A stretch of DNA of 64,000 nt from Pardosa pseudoannulata (taxonomy: Eukaryota > Arthropoda > Arachnida > Araneae > Lycosidae), in NCBI GenBank assembly GCA_032207245.1, contig CM063509.1:10003085-10067084 (forward strand), in the 5' to 3' direction. Within the stretch, counting starts at the first letter, position 1. The number at the start of each line of letters is the position of its first letter. Positions 60,810 to 64,000 of this stretch are shown piece after piece. Position numbers and translations under genes: made by a program. The notes below the pieces were generated by a model that was not told the DNA's origin, made no database searches, and saw nothing but the letters and a program-made list of their open reading frames with translations.

Positions 60810-61440
60810 TTCTATGAAAGCATCATTAGTACTGAAGTTTACCTTTAGTCTCGTCGATATCCAAGTTAATTTTTGGAATTCCAGTGAAAGCAAATCTAGG
60901 AGGCGGATAAGAAGGATTATCACAATTCATTTCAAAAAATTGTCTTGTTTGACTGATTCCGTCTGTACTACTATCAGAGTCACTACTATCCGGGTCATCT
61001 AGCCAACTTTCGCTACTATCATTTACAGATAATTCAGTTTCTGATTCCGAGTCACAGTTCGAATCACAAGCTCCATACGCTCTGAATTATCCATTATTTA
61101 AAAGTAAAAATATATTATTCAACTCTTACATCCATAAAATTATCAGGCGGTTAGTAAAATATAACCAGAAAGCTATACACTGAAAGATAACAATTCGTCT
61201 TCTGATACAAAACATGCGAAAAAACCCGCGCTTTTGAACCAATCAGAGTAGAAAATACAATAAACTGTAAACTATCATTAACTGGACATCTATACGAATA
61301 ATTAGTTACTAAAATTGGAAAAAATACGGTCGAAACAGTGGAAGCGAAATAGAAATCAGATTGCCCGTACGCCGTACGGGCAAATCAGTAAAGGTCCGAA
61401 AGCTGTGCCTGTTCGGCGTACGGGCAAAACAGGGAAGGGG
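60810..61440 (-). mobile_element. piggyBac-like element, terminus and N-terminal transposase fragment
   Basis: On the minus strand TTAA (61,444-61,441), the piggyBac target, is followed by CCCCTTCCCTG and a subterminal repeat array (TTTTGCCCGTACGCCGAAC and a 23-bp palindrome at 61,361-61,383). The minus strand at 61,080-60,830 encodes an acidic region (SWLDDPDSSDSDSS) and then YPPPRFAFTGIPKINLDIDE, the PxxxFTGxxGxxxxxD block at the start of the piggyBac core. It then hits stops. The DDD catalytic core and the other terminus are missing. Confidence 0.8.
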
Positions 61441-61870
61441 TTAATGGAGACTGGGTCACGTCACGTAAAATAGGTGGGGTTGCTATGTCCTCCAAGTACA
61501 AATGGTACCACTGAAGGTGGTAGGCCAAGCGAGGGGGCGTCTTCTGATTAATTTCTGCTTCTAAATGACTAGACCCACTTTGCAGAAATAATGCTACTTG
61601 TTTCCGTAGTATTCCTCGTGTTACACGTGCTCTATGGGTGGTGCTAAATGAATAACAGCTTCGGAGTCGGAATCGGTTGGTCCCTATATGGCGTTCGGAT
61701 AGTTGTCTATTTTGGCTGCTGTATTTGGGGCTTTGAAGACAGGCTAGGGTTTTTTTTTTTAGGAGATTTCTCAGTTTTCATGCACAATAATTAACATTTG
61801 TTCGAAAACCGACTTTTTGTAGCTTATTCTTCATTCTCCCCGAAATAATTTCTTTCTAATCTATTTTCAT

Positions 61871-62407
61871 TGTAATTTCAGAAGTTTCGAGATCTGCAGT
61901 CATTCCTACGGGAATCAATATTGTTCTGAACTTCAAAAGCTGGGTTAGGGGATTGAATGGACTTGAAGTACGACTACAGCACGAAAACAATCATTTATTA
62001 GCATTCAGTTGGAAAATACAACATACCGAGAAAATCACCGTGGAACAATTTGAGCTCAATGCCATGGGCTCACGTACCACTTTTCTCATCAAACAAAACG
62101 CGAGCACCGGTGAAATACAATACACCGTACGTACTCTGTAAACCCGAGATATCCACTTAACGACTCTCTGCTTGGGATCAGTCTGCCTTATATAGGCCCG
62201 AAGAAACTGCTGGAATATTCCAGAAACCGGAACCGGAAGTTGTCACGTGAAGCCACACTTGGCAACATTTGGTGATATCTGGCGACGAACTTGGCGACAA
62301 AAATAGGTTGCCAAAACTGTCGCCAACGAGCCGATATCTCGCCAACTTGGCGAGATACCCATAGAGTCCCATGTTAAATTTACGGTTCACTAAACAAATT
62401 CATAACA
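61871..62407 (-). mobile_element. Candidate LTR with HSE-TATA promoter
   Basis: On the minus strand the block starts TGTTATG and ends AATTACA. It contains a heat-shock-type element, a TATA box and, about 200 nt downstream, GCTAATAAATG as a possible polyadenylation signal. This is U3-R-U5 layout. No matching flanking duplication was seen. Against this, the plus strand of 61,877-62,141 is open for 88 codons after a good acceptor (TTGTAATTTCAG), so part could be a host exon; its product (containing FELNAMGSRTTFLIKQNAST) was not recognised. Confidence 0.4.
62189..62226 (-). promoter_or_regulatory. Heat-shock element and TATA box
   Basis: In plus-strand coordinates GAA (62,213), TTC (62,218) and GAA (62,223) alternate with exact 5-bp phasing, with a further GAA at 62,203: the canonical HSF-binding array. 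On the minus strand CTATATAAGG follows about 10 bp downstream (62,189-62,195), placing a start near 62,160 and reading leftward, away from AMN. Confidence 0.6.
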
Positions 62408-62496
62408 ATATGATTACCGACTCGGTTCAAATACAATGATATATATATATATTTTTTTAAAGCAAGAATTAACGTGTTAATAATTTTCTCTTGCAG

Positions 62497-62666
62497 TTCC
62501 TTTGGCAAAGACGGAGGAGATAAAAATATGGCGCAGGGACTCAGAGTTTACGAATCTTAGAAACTGGAAAGGTGGTCAGCTCCCCTGTGAAAATGATAGA
62601 ATAATATTTTCGGATGCTTATCCAGTGATTACGATACTGCCAGAATCTTTGGTGGCTGGTGAACTG
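62497..62666 (+). CDS. AMN: Amnionless (AMN), single internal exon, partial
   Basis: Amnionless is a type I membrane protein that escorts cubilin to the cell surface for endocytosis (vertebrate kidney and gut; insect nephrocytes). The exon has acceptor TTTTCTCTTGCAG and donor GTAATT and encodes 56 codons: PLAKTEEIKIWRRDSEFTN, LRNWKGGQLPCENDRIIFSD, AYPVITILPESLVAGEL. This matches the N-terminus of mature AMN (pattern K.W.....F....NW.....PC....V.FP......V.V....V..M.LP..GEL). It begins in the middle of a codon, so a signal-peptide exon must lie upstream; none was identified. Reading past the donor hits low-complexity intron. No further AMN exon was seen before the right edge. Confidence 0.75.
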
Positions 62667-63868
62667 GTAATTCAAAATTTTTGTTATCCTTTTAATTATC
62701 ATCTACAATATAAATTTTTGTGGTTTCCACACATGTATGTATGCATATATATATGTATGTATGTGTGTAATGATATTTTTAACCTAAAAATTAACCAACA
62801 TAATTATGTCTATCTTAAAGTAGATTTCTGGCGTTTTTATCCTTTTCTGGCAAATTTGGCGAATATATTTGTTTTTCCTATCAATTTGGCTACTTCGAAA
62901 CGACAAACTTCCTGTTCCATAAAAACTTTAGATAACTTGTGAAGCTTAAACTACGGTACCTTGCAGTTGGCTGTACGACTTATGATGGGTTGGCTCCATA
63001 CGACTATAAAATCGAGATTTACGTGTTTTTGGACAGAAGTCCGTGGAGAGTTGCTGCTAAATAAACCCCGTATCTGTTCATCTGAAATTTCTCCATGTCT
63101 TTTTATTTTCGACTACGTTTTACTGCATCACATTCAAGATGGACAGTCTTTCCTTTGTAATGGAACAAATTACCCATTACATATGTGTGTGTGTCCGTAA
63201 CCGACGGAATTATTTTTCACCGATTACATGGGAAATTAGATCCTATTATATGAACTGCCCGAGTTTGCTCGGCTTTATGAACTCTTAATCGTAGTGCAAC
63301 ATGGCGCCATCAGAAACGCAAGTCTAGAACTGTAGACTTTATCGTGTAGACTTTAACTGTGGAATTTATCGAAGGTAAAAAATAAAAGGGTCAACTGACC
63401 GTCTTTACAAGGCAAGAGCTCTGCATCGAATACTTCAGAATACACACGTCTTTCCCAAATATCAAACCCAACAGTGACTGATCACGTGATTTTGTTCCCA
63501 AGAGACTAAGGTCCGGTGAATTAAAATGGATATTTTTTAATGAAACTTTACATAATTAATAACATTTTTTAATTAATACCCACTTTACCCCACATGTGGG
63601 GTATAAAAAAAGAAGTAAAAAATTATAAATTTCCAATTTAAGAAAATGTATAAAACTATTTTAACAATAATGGTAAGGAACCCATTAAATGAATACATGG
63701 AGTTCACATTACAGTTACAGTTATTACAATGTTTATATTTATGTTATTATTATTATTATTATTATAAATTATAATATAATTTTAGTTTTATTTTATACAT
63801 TTAATTATTACATCTATTATTAAATAACTATTAATTATTCATTAAATCTAAAACTATCAATTATGCTA
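62667..63868. other. AMN intron, unclassified
   Basis: Contains a short TG/TA-rich run at about 62,735-62,768. The 62,950-63,200 segment is a GC-richer unclassified block with GCTAAATAAACCCCG. A CCCGAGTTTGCTCGG palindrome lies near 63,259. No exon recognised. (TTA)n at 63,743-63,765. Confidence 0.4.
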
Positions 63869-64000
63869 GGCGCATCCAGAAAGTAAGATTCCCTGTTTAA
63901 AAGAAAAAAAGAACTCACACTTTCAGGGACATATATATTGGCAACAAGTACAGCTATTTTTCAACATAGCCACCACCAGAATTGAGACACTTGTCGTATT
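63869..64000 (-). mobile_element. mariner element, 3' end (cut by window edge)
   Basis: TA at 63,867-63,868, then a terminal GGCGCATCCAGAAAGTAAG. On the minus strand the edge of the window reads YDKCLNSGGGYVEK and stop, the usual C-terminus of mariner transposases. The rest lies to the right. Confidence 0.8.

Noticed and set aside
62189..62407. hsp70 gene promoter with coding region
   Set aside because: The HSE and TATA suggested a heat-shock gene on the minus strand, but downstream frames are short (about 32 codons) and show no Hsp motif.

Overview
This is an AT-rich eukaryotic window, most likely from an arthropod and possibly an arachnid. The host proteins match metazoan families, introns are GT-AG, and the transposon mix (Tc1, mariner, pogo/Tigger, hAT, piggyBac, copia, tRNA-derived SINEs) is typical of arthropods. 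The species cannot be fixed from sequence alone. Three host genes can be supported.

The first (899-32,540, minus strand) is the 5' half of CPSF1 (CPSF160), the large scaffold subunit of the cleavage and polyadenylation specificity factor. I could assemble sixteen consecutive coding exons with GT-AG junctions and a continuous frame: 2,109 nt, 703 codons, from the initiator Met. They match roughly the first half of the animal protein. The remaining exons lie off the left edge. The introns carry old transposons: a Tc1 remnant, several pogo/Tigger elements, two hAT copies, SINEs and gag fragments.

The second is NAA50 (41,065-41,574, minus strand), the N-alpha-acetyltransferase 50 catalytic subunit, read as one uninterrupted 169-codon frame. 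The roughly 8.5 kb between it and CPSF1 has no recognisable transposon and no gene. Its proximal 5 kb is probably a long NAA50 3' UTR. The only striking structure in the rest is a 54-bp minisatellite of four near-identical units.

From 42 kb to the right edge the window is mostly a transposon graveyard: a SINE with a 15-bp target-site duplication at the end of a DUF4817-type transposase relic; a decayed Ty1/copia element (about 44.4-49.6 kb) with a hAT element and a pogo element nested in it; a BEL/Pao-like reverse-transcriptase scrap; a second Tc1; three copies of one MITE family; a tRNA-Ser-type primer binding site; a piggyBac terminus with an N-terminal transposase fragment; and an LTR-like block whose minus strand has a heat-shock-type promoter.

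The third host gene is on the plus strand at 62,497-62,666: one exon encoding the start of the mature ectodomain of amnionless (AMN), the membrane partner of cubilin. Its signal-peptide exon and downstream exons were not found. The last 130 bases are the 3' end of a mariner element.

The three host genes have unrelated jobs (mRNA 3'-end processing, protein N-terminal acetylation, endocytic receptor assembly) and nothing suggests a joint system. The most interesting material is structural: nested insertions with intact target duplications, a perfect 39-bp hairpin that a sister repeat lacks, and the HSE-TATA promoter next to AMN. All protein assignments were made by eye from translated sequence; no database search was run.
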